A program made the position numbers and the translations under genes. Source: Callorhinus ursinus (Eukaryota > Chordata > Mammalia > Carnivora > Otariidae). Taken from it: DNA of 64,000 bases. The stretch lies in the NCBI RefSeq assembly GCF_003265705.1, contig NW_020312902.1, positions 10,875,241-10,939,240 of the forward strand. Direction: 5' to 3'. Under the pieces are notes generated by a model. That model was not told the DNA's origin. It searched no databases and saw nothing but the letters and a program-made list of their open reading frames with translations. Below are positions 33,377 through 44,310 of the stretch, piece by piece; positions within the stretch are counted from its first letter, which is position 1; every line of letters starts with the position of its first letter.

Positions 33377-34859
33377 TAAATGCTTGATACTTATTGAACA
33401 CACAATGTATTCCAACATCTGCGGATGTAAGAGGATCATGATCTACACACACCACGGAAACCCACATAAGCACACCCACAGACTGATGATCAGAATGGGG
33501 GAAGAACAGTGCTATAGAGCTACATACACGGGGAGTTCTGAGTGCATAGAATAGGGACAGCTGAAGTGGATGAAACCAGGAGAGGCTCACATATAGCTAG
33601 AACCAGGGGGTAGGTAAAACTGAATGACCTAGAAGTAATCCCCTCTTGGAGAGAGGACCAAGTCAGCTAACAGTGTTTCTTGCATAAACGAGGGCCCAGG
33701 TTTACCTACTCGTTATAATAGTGATTCTCCTATAAAGATACATAGCCTAAGTGGGGAGAAAGGAACAAAAAAATCCTTTTGCATGTAATTACTATTCCCA
33801 ACAACTTCCACCCTGATGAGAGAAAAAGTTTGGGGATGTTTCACAAATATATTTTAGCTGAGTCAAATACTTTTGTTTGGTGCCTGTTCAGGCAATAACC
33901 AGGCAGCAAGCCACTTGTGGCTTAATTACTAAATCATATTAAAACAAGGCAATATAATTGCAATTAGTGTTAGAATAATTTATTCATAAAATGCCAGTAT
34001 ATGTATTTATTTTCTATAATCCATTACTTTCAGCCTGGTCCTATGTGTGCTCCATTAAATTATAAAGTACAAGGTCATTAACCTACAGTTCTGCTTGTGA
34101 TCATGTTTTTAGATTGCATTGTTTGCTCTTCAGTTAGGATTAAATTGTTAGCCCTCTTAGGTCATTTATCCTCAGCTATTTAATTTCTCTGTGATCATCT
34201 AAAGGCTCTTATTATTGCTAATTAAACAGGTGTGATCCACTCAGAAAACAGTTGTCTTTCTCTGAATATCTGGTAGGATCCAAAATCAAGTCAATCCTCT
34301 TCAGCTTTCATTGTTCCTCATAACCGAATCCCCTCGTTAGTGATTTTGAAATTGTGGTATGTGTCTGCCTGTTCTTGATTATTCAAGTTTTGGAGGCCTC
34401 TACACAGAGCACTGGGCACATGGAAAAGTATACACATGCAGGCACTCTTTTATTCTTTTTTTTTTTTCCTGCGTCCAGCCTAGGACTTTAGTTTTCCAGG
34501 GATGGTCAGCAGAGCATACAGATAATGAATCTGGAATTGTGATATGAGGCTTCCCAGGCAAGTAGCTTCACATAGAGAAAAACCCATGTTCTACCAGTAG
34601 AGAATGCATGTACCTCTACTCAAAGTTAGCCTTCTAAATAGCTCTTTAATAAATGTGTTTGAGAAAGAATAAGTGGTTTAATCCAAACCCACTCCCACTA
34701 TTGGCAGATTCACTGCTTGTTGGTAGGAATAGGAGAGAAATCCAATTTGTTAAGTTCCTCCTGCCAAAGTAGCAAGGAATGTTGAGATAGAGATTTTCAG
34801 AACCATTGCCCCAGACAAATTTCCCAACTCTTCAAGAGAAGAACTACTGCAACAACTAT
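33377..34859. other. Unassigned sequence, candidate conserved non-coding segment
   Basis: No transposon recognised. At about 33840-34250 many TAAT-core motifs ('cttaattactaaatc', 'ttgcaattagtg', 'tgctaattaaacagg') sit in otherwise non-repetitive DNA, a texture often seen in vertebrate conserved enhancers. This is inference from motif density only. Confidence 0.3.
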
Positions 34860-34965
34860 TCTCTGTAGAAGGAGAAACCGGATCCTAGAGATAGTTACTT
34901 ACCCCAGATAGCTGATATAGAATTCAAATCTCCAGGATTTTAAGGCTCAATATAATATGCAACAT
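34860..34965 (-). mobile_element. MIR SINE fragment
   Basis: 'gaaggagaaaccggatccta', 'gttacttaccccagatagct' and 'gaattcaaatctccagg' fit the antisense MIR core. Confidence 0.5.
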
Positions 34966-35062
34966 TCTCTTTTCTCTTTAGCATTACCATATGCAGAACA
35001 AGCAATATTCTAGGAACTAGTTGAACTGTTTGAGAATTAACCACATTTGGCCTTTTTTTTTT

Positions 35063-35177
35063 TTTCCCTATCCCACATTCTTGCTATCCTCTTTCCCTAT
35101 CCCACATTCNNNNNNNNNNTTTCCCTATCCCACATTCTTGCTATCCTCTTTCCCTATCCCACATTCTTGCTATCCTC
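35063..35177. repeat. 29-bp minisatellite, four units, containing an N gap
   Basis: The unit starts 'tttccctatcccacattc' and ends 'ttgctatcctc'. Units lie at 35063-35091, 35092-35119 (last part masked by N), 35120-35148 and 35149-35177. All visible bases agree between units. A T run of 13 precedes the array. Confidence 0.95.
35110..35119. other. Assembly gap (10 N)
   Basis: Ten Ns replace the end of the second minisatellite unit. Confidence 0.99.
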
Positions 35178-35959
35178 TACTAAGCATGAGACTTCCTGAG
35201 AGGCCAGGACAGCAAATGTAAGGCAGTCTGTGCTGTGTATCATGGTGTGTCACAGAGGTTTGCCCCTTGAGGACAAACATCCACTAACCCGGCTTCAGGG
35301 AGTGTTGTTACTGATAGATCTCAGCTGAATTTCTCCCCAGAAAATTCCCTTGGCCAACGGGAAATGCTTTGCCCAAGTTTAAACACCCTCTCCATGAAAC
35401 CTTCCTCCACCCAGTCGAATGGCAGGTTGATATAGGGACATAAAGGTCTGGCCCTTGCCTCAATTAGGGATATCTCTGGTTATTCCAATTTTGAGCTCCC
35501 TGCATGCTTAGCTCAGGCCGCTATTGTAACTGGATCATGGTCCAGTTCTTGCTCTGTCTTCCTGCATCTCTCTCTCCCATACAGGCATTGTTATTGAACA
35601 CTCCCAAATAAAATGCCAGAACACCAATCTGTATCCCAGAGTCTGTTTTATGACTTTGACACTTGATGTAGAAAGAGTCAGGAGTGTTGGGGAAAAATCT
35701 AAAATGATGTTTTGGAGCAGGATCACTCGCCAGCTGTCAGTGAAGACTTCAACATTGATGGAAGTTGGGAGTATTGATAGTCTCTTTAATGCTTGTGCTG
35801 TGCGTGTATTTAACTTCCACCAGTGGTGAAATAGGATGGGACAATGGTGAAAGGGAATGTGGTGTGAGGTGAGCTGTCTCTGGCGTTTGAAAAGTACAGA
35901 GAAAGCAGTTGTTCCGTGGAGCAGGATGGTTGTGGCTAGGGCTGATCAATGTATTATAG
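35178..35959. other. Unassigned host sequence
   Basis: No recognised gene or repeat. Frames up to 72 codons without recognisable domains. Confidence 0.35.
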
Positions 35960-35970
35960 AAAGACAATGA

Positions 35971-36090
35971 TGGGTGTTACAGAGGGCACGTTCTGCGTGG
36001 AGCACTGGGTGTTATACGCAATGACTCATGGAACACTACATCAAAAACTAATGATGCAATGTATGGTGATTAACATAACATAATAAAAAA
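35971..36090 (+). mobile_element. Very short 5'-truncated L1 3' end with TSD
   Basis: About 112 bp of block A-type L1 3' UTR plus a short A tail, plus strand. TSD 'aaagacaatga' at 35960-35970 and 36091-36101 is exact (11 bp). Confidence 0.93.
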
Positions 36091-36127
36091 AAAGACAATG
36101 AAATTCTAAGGGATTAATCAATAGTTT

Positions 36128-36321
36128 GTTTTTTAAAAAGATTTTATTTATTTGACAGAGAGAGACACAACGAGAGAGGGAACACAAGCAGGGGGAGTGG
36201 GAGAGGGAGACGCAGGCTCCCCGCCGAGCAGGGAGCCCGAGGCGGGGCTCGATTCCAGGACCCTGGGATCATGACCTGAGCCGAAGGCAGAGGCTTAACG
36301 ACTGAGCCACCCAGGCACCCC
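36128..36321 (-). mobile_element. CAN-SINE, young variant
   Basis: Complete minus-strand copy with a CpG-bearing body ('gaggcggggctcgattcc') and head 'tgagccacccaggc'. TSD 'caatagttt' at 36119-36127 and 'caacagttt' at 36322-36330, one mismatch. Low decay suggests a recent insertion. Confidence 0.95.
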
Positions 36322-36330
36322 CAACAGTTT

Positions 36331-38201
36331 AAAAGATAAGAGCAACTGGTTTTGAAATCAGATGACGGGAAAAACCTGAGGATCAAGTCTGATACTCCAT
36401 TTAAGGGAAATAGAAGTCCAGAGAAGGTTGAAGTCCCAAAAATATCAAGTTTGCTGTTCTAGAGCGGAGCCCTGACTACAAAGACGTGGTGAGAGCCTGA
36501 GAATTGGGCTGCAGTTATATAGAGAGGTAAACTCATTAATCTTGATTACTCACTAGTACCTAAGCTGCAAAAGGAAAACATTCTTCCTTGCTAGAGGCCA
36601 GTGCTTCCCCATCATTCGAAGACAAAGAAGAGGTCTCTGCCTTACAAGTCCATATAAAATCCCCTTTGAGAATCGACCCTTATCACTCATACTGGCCCAA
36701 GACCAGCATGCAGGGTTAATCACAGTGCATGCTAGGCAGGGGAATCTGAGCTAGTAAAGTAGAAAAGTACTCTACCCCATGGAGCTGTAGGACTTGAAGA
36801 ACCAAGCCAGCTCAAACTGACAGGAGCCAGGAAATTATGTGTAGGACTGGGTCCAGAGAATGCTTCATCTAGGGACAGAAAGACATAATTATCAAGGAAT
36901 AGGTTACTGAAGAAAGTGATCACTATCCCACAATATAGGACTTACCCTCCCCCCCCGGCCTTGTAAGAGTCTGGGAGACAGCGCTGATGTGCTGCTAGGG
37001 TAGCTCTTGAGGACTTTAATAGTGAGATGGCTCATAACAAACTGACGTAGAAATGCTAGGGCCACTGAGGTGGATGCTGGGAAAAGGGATTGAAAGGCTC
37101 AGAGACATGGAAATAATAGAGCATATATACTATAAAAAGCTATTTAAAAACCAGCTGGATTTGTTCCATGACAGGACAAGAGGGCTTTGTGTTCCAAAGA
37201 GATAAGGTGTGTCCTGGTGAGAGGAACCCTAGCATCCCTGAGTAGTTCATACGGACTGTCCTCTGTAGGCTGAGGCTATGCTGGGACATCCTATTACAGA
37301 ATGGACCTACCTAATAACAGTGAAATGATAAGATACTAAAATCACAGGGGCCAGGGTGCCATGCTGAAACATTAGATAGGTAGGCACAATACTCCTAATG
37401 AGTTATACAATCAGAATGACAGCCAGGGCGGTCTAACGTATAAAAAGATATGGAAAAAGTTAATAAAACATAGCATTACTAGGGGCAAGAATGCGAGCCT
37501 GGAAACAAGAGTGTTGCTCAATCTATAAAATCAAAAGAAACCAAGTACAATCAAGGGACTAAGGGAAGACACCCTAATAATAAAATCACAATTCTTTGCC
37601 CAGATTTGCTCAATTTTATGGAAAAGAATCAATTTTCAGATACATTATACTTTGGTGAAAAGGTTGTATTCTCTGGAGGAAGGATCATGTAACATCACAA
37701 GTATATATAGTAATGGAGTCCCTTGTTACCAGAGTCAAGACTATAAATAGATCATTTTTCACTTGAGAAATGGGAATACCAAGGTATTTTGAAGAATATT
37801 AGATACAGGATCTGCTTTAACATTAAAGCCCAGAAACCAGACATGTGATTATGGTGCCCCTGCTAGAGTAGGATATGAGTATTCTCAATGATTATTACCT
37901 TGGTCTTCAAATGAATAGTTGGAGTAAACATATGTGGTTGTTGGTAGAAGTTTCCACTGGTTCCTTGGCCTTTGGGGAAAAGCCTACAAAGTGACAAAAG
38001 CCGCATAAGCCAAGATTTTAAATTAAAAACAATATTGTATTCCAAGAAAGGCCAGGACTAGAGTGGGACAAGTGAGCCTCGTAGGGCACAAAATTTAATA
38101 AAATATTCTCTTTCAGGATCATGTACTCTAGCCCTGACCCTGCTCCTGAACTAAGAGGCAGAGATTAGCGGTATACCGAAAGACCTAAAGGAGCCAGGGA
38201 G
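36331..38201 (+). other. Unassigned sequence, possibly upstream internal part of the ERVL relic
   Basis: No frame or motif is clear. It directly precedes the pol relic and shows a similar A-rich, decayed texture, so it may be gag or protease sequence of the same provirus. A C run of eight lies at 36948-36956. I could not confirm any retroviral motif here. Confidence 0.25.
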
Positions 38202-39157
38202 ATGGTCCAAATTGTATCCATATTTAATGACTCCACCAAAAAACTAATAAACAAACAAAAAAACCCAGAGAGCTATGGGGAGATGGCAGCAAATTACAAA
38301 CTCCATGAAGTAATACATCTAATTGCACATGCTCTGCCAGATGAGGTAACTTTGCTAGAGCAGATTGACAAAACCTCAGATACATACTATGAGGTCATTG
38401 ATCTGGAAAATGTATTCTTCCCCATCCCTACCAAGATGTATCCAAAACATTTTGCTTTCATGCAGGATAAAGAACAGTATACATTTATATTTGTGCTTTA
38501 GGGCTACATTTGTTCTACTATCCTCTGGTATAATATAATCTCAAATGATCTTCACTGTCTGGACAGTCTACAGAACATACTATTGGTTCACTATTTTAAT
38601 AATATTATGTAAATCAGACCAGATGAGCAAGAAGTAGCATATATGTTGGTGCCTTTGGCTCTTCACATGCACACTAAGCTGGGAGGTAAACTCTGTAGGA
38701 GTTTGGGGGCCAGACACAAAAGTGGAGTTTTTAGAGATCTCATGTTCTTGACATGACAAGATATCTGCTTAAAAATAAAGCACAAATTACTGCTTCTTGC
38801 ACCTCCCACAACTAAGAAAGGAGCACATGATAATCTTCCAGTTCTAAAGACAGCGTATTTTACACTTAATATAATTTCAAAGCATTTGTCAAGTGACATA
38901 AAAGACTACCTCCTTTGAGTGGATCCTAGAGCATATAAAGACTATGAATCAAATTCAGGATGTGGTGCAAGTTCTACCATATGACCCATCATATACTTTG
39001 GTGTTGTATCTGTCTATAATGGACAAGATGCCACGCAGAGTTTAAAGTCAGATCCAATAAAAGAAGCGGATTATAGATCCCCTGTGTTTCTTGAGGCAGA
39101 TCATGATATCACATGACTTTATGGCCATAACTGTTCATCATCAGTTCATTTCTCTCA
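38202..39157 (+). pseudogene. Ancient endogenous retrovirus (ERVL-type) pol relic, reverse transcriptase region
   Basis: A 99-codon frame (38202-38501) and its in-frame continuation to about 38700 read as retroviral reverse transcriptase. The order is a finger segment, the motif A region ('VIDLENVFF'), then 'QYTFIFVL', and after a TAG at 38499-38501 'NDLHCLDSLQNILLVHY' and 'PDEQEVA'. The catalytic position of motif C reads 'YFNN', so both acidic residues are lost. A second stop (TAA) follows almost at once. Around 38915-39030 'EWILEHIKTMNQIQDVVQ' and 'PYDPSY' look like the connection region. The order resembles class III (ERVL). It has no coding capacity today. Confidence 0.7.
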
Positions 39158-39171
39158 GACCCAGCAATTTA

Positions 39172-39377
39172 TTTTTTTAAAGATTTTATTTATTTATTTG
39201 AGAGAGAGAGAGAGAGTGAGCAAGAGAGAATACACACAAGCAGGGGGAGTGGGAGAGGGAGAAGCAGACTCCCCTACTGAGCAGGGAGCCTGATGTGGGG
39301 CTTGATCCTAGGACCCCAGGATCATGACACAAGCCAAAGGCAGATGTTTAACAGACTGAGCCACCCAGGTGCCCCAT
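39172..39377 (-). mobile_element. CAN-SINE inserted in or beside the ERVL relic
   Basis: Complete minus-strand SINE. TSD 'gacccagcaattta' at 39158-39171 and 'gacctagcaattta' at 39378-39391, one mismatch. It may split further pol sequence, since 39392 onward has the same texture. Confidence 0.95.
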
Positions 39378-39391
39378 GACCTAGCAATTTA

Positions 39392-39715
39392 TAAACTTGG
39401 ACACCATTACATAGAAATGATATATCCAAGATCAGGCAGGTGTAGGGTGCAAGTAAGCTGATCAATCAGGTTTCCTAGATACCCAGGCCATCTACCACTT
39501 TTTGCTTTAGTTACCTCAGTCTCTGCTAACACCTATGGTAACCAGCCAACACATAGAAAAGTTCTGAACTTGATTCACAGGCATGTTAGCTCAATAAGTT
39601 GACAGATACTGAATGATTGGTGGACACACTACAGATCCACCACAGTGACCTGACAGATAGAAATGAGGCAAAATCATTCCAAGTGGCAAAGTTTCAAGTA
39701 AAAACTTAAGACTTT
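39392..39715 (+). other. Possible further ERVL-internal sequence, unconfirmed
   Basis: Follows the SINE directly and could continue the pol relic, but stops are frequent and no motif is certain. Confidence 0.25.
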
Positions 39716-39830
39716 ATTTTTTAAGAGCAGTTTTAGGTTCATGCAAAATTTAGCGGATGGTTCAGAGATTTCCCATTTAGCCCCTCCCCCACACGTGCAT
39801 AGCCTTCCCTATTATCAACATCTCCCACCA
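39716..39830 (-). mobile_element. Old L1 3' UTR fragment
   Basis: 'ttttaagagcagttttaggt', 'gatttcccatttagcccctc' and 'attatcaacatctcccacca' match an old L1 3' UTR in antisense. Confidence 0.5.
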
Positions 39831-39894
39831 GAATGACTTAGACTAGTAGGAAAAACAAAAGATTTTTCTGCCCCATGTGTTGAACTACCCTGGT

Positions 39895-40045
39895 CACTTC
39901 ACTTAGAAGTTAGGTAAGTAAAGCAGATATTGTTATAACTATTTTAAAAATGAGAAAACAGGCATTCAGACATATCTGAAATTTCTCAATGGCCTGTAGC
40001 CAGTAGATAGTGGAGACCACTGGATTCCAAGCCATGACTTCCTTC
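39895..40045 (-). mobile_element. MIR SINE fragment
   Basis: 'gatattgttataactatttt', 'aaaatgagaaaacaggcatt' and 'gccagtagatagtggagacc' fit antisense MIR. Confidence 0.6.
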
Positions 40046-40389
40046 CTGTCCTCTCTCAGTGGAAACAACATGTTTCTGCCTGTGTTATAACAGCACTAAG
40101 CAAACTTATTTTCTTTATTCAGACAGACCAGCAAATAAATTGCCTTTTGCATGGTGAGCAAGCCATTTTGCTGCAAGTTTTTGCTTTCTTCCCAAGCAAA
40201 GGGAAAAAATAAAATTATCAACTAACAAAATAAAACTATTAACTGTTTTCTCTTTTGGGTGGGATCTTCTCCTTCTCATCATCAGTAAGGAGACATATTT
40301 TTCTCAAATATGTGAGTGACCCAATCATGTGTTTTGCTGACCATTAACATTGCATAATCAATATTTATTCTTTTTTCACTGGTTCAACC
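40046..40389. other. Unassigned host sequence
   Basis: Nothing recognised. Confidence 0.35.
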
Positions 40390-40515
40390 CTTTAGAGAAC
40401 TTACTATAGACCAGCTCTCTGCTCATGCTTGGAGCTTTATAAAGGAACATTAAACATGCTCTTTGCCCTTGCAAGTCTCACATTTTATGGTATAAACAGA
40501 TGTGGAGACTAAAAA
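40390..40515 (-). mobile_element. L2 fragment
   Basis: 'agaacttactatagaccagc', 'gcccttgcaagtctcacatt' and 'tataaacagatgtgg' follow the antisense L2 order. Confidence 0.45.
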
Positions 40516-41278
40516 TGACAATATGGGGAGAAAAATATTTTAATTGATACCTCTGTCTGTTTGAGTCAAGGATGACCCAGACACAATGAAGTAAGGTCTT
40601 GTTGGCAGAAGTGGGAAGATGTATATAGTTACAGCAATTCTGAATGGTTGGAATATACATGAGGGAGAGATGTCAGGGTAAAGTTAAACGGAAGAGTAAG
40701 AACCAGATCAGTAAGTTGAACATCAAGGATTGAACATATTTGGATTTAAAAAATAAGCCAGAATTTTAACCTCTATTGTTAGCTTGACAGCCTCCATAAT
40801 TGGCAGACAATGAAAGTAACCATCTTTCTACACTACCTTGTTCTGACATCTGGAGGAAACTCATACCATCACAGGAGGAAATAGAGTGATTTACTAGAAG
40901 TATAGGAATTGATGATCATGTTTTCAGAGCAATTTTGGATTTATGCCAGACCACAAGCCAGCATATTTTAAATTGAAATGGCTGGAGGGAATCTAGGATA
41001 ATTTAGTACCTTTTAATGTTTTCTAGGGGAAGTGAATTAGATTAGGGTTTCCTTGTCCTTCTGTCCAGCAGAGTCCTATTCAGGTAATTTGAATCTGCAT
41101 CTCTTGGCTCTAAAGTCTGGGTGCTTAATAATACTGCCACAATTCTGACATGGTTTCTAGGTCTAGTATTATATGATTCTGTAGGGCTATTTCTTCCTGG
41201 CCTCTTCATTCACAAAGTATGTGTTTTCATCACCTCAGTGCTTGACAAATGACCTCCCCAGGGCTTGTCTACAGTGTT
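40516..41278. other. Unassigned sequence with a weak MIR-like patch
   Basis: A degraded antisense MIR end may lie at 41080-41150 ('tttgaatctgcatctcttgg'). Otherwise nothing recognised. Confidence 0.3.
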
Positions 41279-41384
41279 GGCTGGACATCTGAATCACCTG
41301 GTAGTGGTTAAAAACCATGACTCCCAAGCCAAACCCATGACAAATTGAATCAGAATATGTGACATTTGGAGATGGGACAAGGCG
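41279..41384. mobile_element. Partial MER5-type hAT remnant
   Basis: 'gaatcacctggtagtggtta', 'ttgaatcagaatatgtgaca' and 'ggagatgggacaaggc' fit part of MER5. It abuts the GT microsatellite. Confidence 0.5.
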
Positions 41385-41389
41385 TACGT

Positions 41390-41391
<2 letters not shown>

Positions 41392-41431
<40 letters not shown>
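41392..41431. repeat. (GT)n microsatellite
   Basis: About 38 bp of uninterrupted GT preceded by 'cacgt'. Confidence 0.95.
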
Positions 41432-41434
<3 letters not shown>

Positions 41435-41524
41435 ACTTACTAGGTTATTCAAATGGGCAGTTAAGGTTAAGAATGACTACTATGTAGTATCAGCCATGAA
41501 TTATTTATTTTGTTTTAAATTCAC

Positions 41525-41690
41525 ATACTAGCTGTTTACTGTGTACCTGCTAGCAGAGGGTTAAGCAGTAATTGGAAAAACAAAGGACATAATGTAGGTT
41601 CTATGTTCTCTGGGATGTGACATTTTAGATTGCAGCTCAAGTCAAACACATATGAAACAGTTAATAAAGAACTGAGAGATCATAGTAACA
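41525..41690 (-). mobile_element. L2 fragment
   Basis: 'tactgtgtacctgctagcag', 'gttaagcagtaattgg' and 'ttctctgggatgtgacattt' are degraded antisense L2 landmarks. Confidence 0.4.
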
Positions 41691-42989
41691 AGTTACTCTG
41701 TATCTCCGTATATATGTGCCTTTTCTATGAAAGGGGGACAACAATACATTTAAGTTTGCCCAGAGACAATAATGGCTTACATTATCTCTGTCTTCTTGGA
41801 ATAATTATTAGCAGCACTCATGTGCTCTCATGTTTCCTGTTTAGTTGATAAGTTATAAGCTCACCCTAAATATTAAATAATGAGACATTGGGAAATCATT
41901 GGATTTCCAGTAGAGCGCCCAGCTCTGTGCTCAATCTTAAGCATCCACCATGGACCCCCAGTTCCTGTTGGACTTCATGGCCTAGCTGTCTCCTGTTCTG
42001 CACAGAGGTCTACACTGAGCTGTTACATAAATCATGAAACTAAGATAATTATTTCCTACACTCTGCCACACCATACTCTCTGCACTGGCCCCATGATCAG
42101 CAGTCCACCCGATGTGAAGCAGCTAACAGATGCTACATCCTACAGCATCAGAGCTACATTCTATTTATATATAGAAACCCATCCCTCAGCAAATTCTGCA
42201 GCTATGGGCATGTGGAGCTGTGTTTTCAAGGACAATTTCTATGTTGACATGTCCAAGGAAGCTTAATGAAATCACTGACTTCAATCTCAAGTTCCCCTTG
42301 GAGCTTGAGGAGCAGGCAGACTGAAAGACTCTGTACCCAGGTGAAACAAAGGAACATCCAGTGTCTACCTTGTCACAAAACCTCTTCCTCAGAAAATGAT
42401 TGTCTCTGGGATGGGCTACCTGTTGTTTCTAGAAGATAATTCAGCTGAATTCTGCCAAGTCATTGAATAAATTTAACAGTCATTTATCATAAATATGTGC
42501 ATGCTGCAGTGATATGTTTGGCTATAGAATCAGCTCAAACTTTTACCTATTTATTTTACTCTTTCATTCCTTTTGTTTTACTTCATGTAAGCTTCTCATC
42601 ATCTCTCTGACTTTAGTTTTGCTTGTATTTTTAATGAAACTATTAGCTGAACCAATAATTGGTGGGCAAGCAACTGTTGTGCATTAAAGATATAGATGAC
42701 CTTAAAATCTAAGGCAGAAAAAAAAAGATACAATATTAGGCAAAGCATGTGGTAATAATTGGTTTACTTCTTGGAAATTTTTTCCTATGGCTGTTTGTCC
42801 TTGAACCTTGTGGGCATGGTGCTGGGCTTAAGGGCCAGTCTTACACTATAAGTAACAACTGCATCAATAGTAATTTCTTTTCTGTTAACACCTATTAAAA
42901 GGAATAGCACCATGGGGTAGAAGGTGTGAAGTGCCCCAATCAATCAGAAATTACAGGAGCAATAAAGTAGTAAAGGCATAACTTATTTA
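41691..42989. other. Unassigned sequence with a 128-codon plus-strand frame
   Basis: The frame 41880-42266 has no recognisable domain, signal peptide or repeat pattern and no exon context. No gene call is made. The rest shows nothing recognised. Confidence 0.35.
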
Positions 42990-43385
42990 TTCAACACATA
43001 TCCATTGTGCCCTCTGTATCTTGAGCAGGAGCCTAAACGGGAGGATAGAAGGATGTGTGACACAGCATCCTATCTTCTCAGGGAGCTCACAGACCAGAAC
43101 ACAAACACACAATTATAAAAGACACAAGTGCTGTAGGGAAAGAGAAGTGGGGATGGGCATGCAACCTCATCTAAGGAGATGTTTTCTGAGAAAGAGAGAC
43201 CTTGGAGCTCAGATCAGAAGTAAGAATGATGAGTGAGAGGCAGCAAAGGGGCAGGGAGGGGAAAGTGCTCTAGGCAGAGGCGTACAACATAGAGATGAAG
43301 GAGCCTGTGGTGTAGTGGGAAGCAGTATGGCAGGAGAGGGATGGGAGACATGTGGCCGGAGAGGTCTGCAGGGCCACAGGATACA
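42990..43385 (-). mobile_element. L2 fragment (long)
   Basis: A long antisense L2 segment: 'ctcagggagctcacagacca', 'aagtgctgtagggaaagaga', 'gtgctctaggcagaggcg', 'gaggtctgcagggccacagg'. The 70-71 codon frames inside are by-products. Confidence 0.6.
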
Positions 43386-44079
43386 GACCACTAGAGGGCA
43401 CCCTTGAGGCTTTACCAACATGGTTTTGTTGCCAAAAATGCATCATACAAATCCCTTTGTGAGCGAAACATCAAACACAAATTGACAGACATTCTACAAA
43501 GGAACTAGACTCTTCTCTTCAAAAAAATATCAAGTTCATGGAACACAAGGGTAGAATGAAGAATTTTGCTGAATAAAAGAGACTAAAGAGTCATGTCACT
43601 AAATGCTGTTTGTGATCCTTGCTTATATACTAGTCAGGAAACAAACATACAAACAAAGTTATAAAGATAATTACTCCAAAAATTGGACACATTTGAATAC
43701 AGACTGCAGATTGCATTATAATATTATATGACATTATATTTCATTATTATGCCAATTGTACTTTGGTTATGTGATAGAATGTCCTTGTTTTAAGAAAATA
43801 CTGTGATGCATTTTAAGGGTAAAAAGATACGTGTGTGTCATTTGTGAGAGATAGACAGACATTGTTCCCCCTTGATTTCCATGCCTTTGTTATGTTCATG
43901 CTCTGACAACTAAGTGTGATAGAATGTCAGAAAAGATTGAAATCCTCTCTAAATCCTTGAAAAAAACTAAAACCTCCTGTTCCTTAAGACCAAAAAATGC
44001 ATATTAGTTATCTTATTCAGCTCCTGAAAAATGTTCCCTGGGGTCACCTAAATTTTATACTAAACTTAGAAATTATTAA
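43386..44079. other. Unassigned AT-rich sequence
   Basis: Nothing recognised. Confidence 0.35.
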
Positions 44080-44310
44080 TAAAAATAACCAGTTATTAAA
44101 TGCTTCCTTGTGCATAGCACTATAAGAAGTACTTAATCCTCAAATAGCCCTACAAAATATGAATAGTCATTATCCCCATGTTTTGGTGAGGATCTGAAAT
44201 TTTAAATAAGCCATTGATGGTCACACCACCAGTAAGTGTCAGAGTCAGGCTACAAATCCAGCTTATGTTGTTTCCAAATCCATTCTCTTAATCACTACAC
44301 TAAGACTAAG
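44080..44310 (-). mobile_element. MIR SINE fragment
   Basis: 'ttgtgcatagcactataaga', 'ttaatcctcaaatagcccta', 'cattatccccatgttttgg', 'ggtcacaccaccagtaagtg' and 'ctcttaatcactacact' give a clear antisense MIR. Confidence 0.75.

Noticed and set aside
33198..33590. 130-codon minus frame with Lys/Glu/Gly/Arg repeats
   Set aside because: It is a translation of the (CCTT)n microsatellite.
35063..35177. CRISPR-like regular repeat
   Set aside because: Units are directly adjacent with no spacers, and the DNA is mammalian. It is a minisatellite.
36144..36386. 80-codon minus frame with hydrophobic C-terminal half
   Set aside because: It is a translation of a CAN-SINE.
41880..42266. 128-codon plus frame as a possible gene or processed pseudogene
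   Set aside because: No recognisable domain, no A tail, no flanking direct repeats and no exon-like borders were seen.
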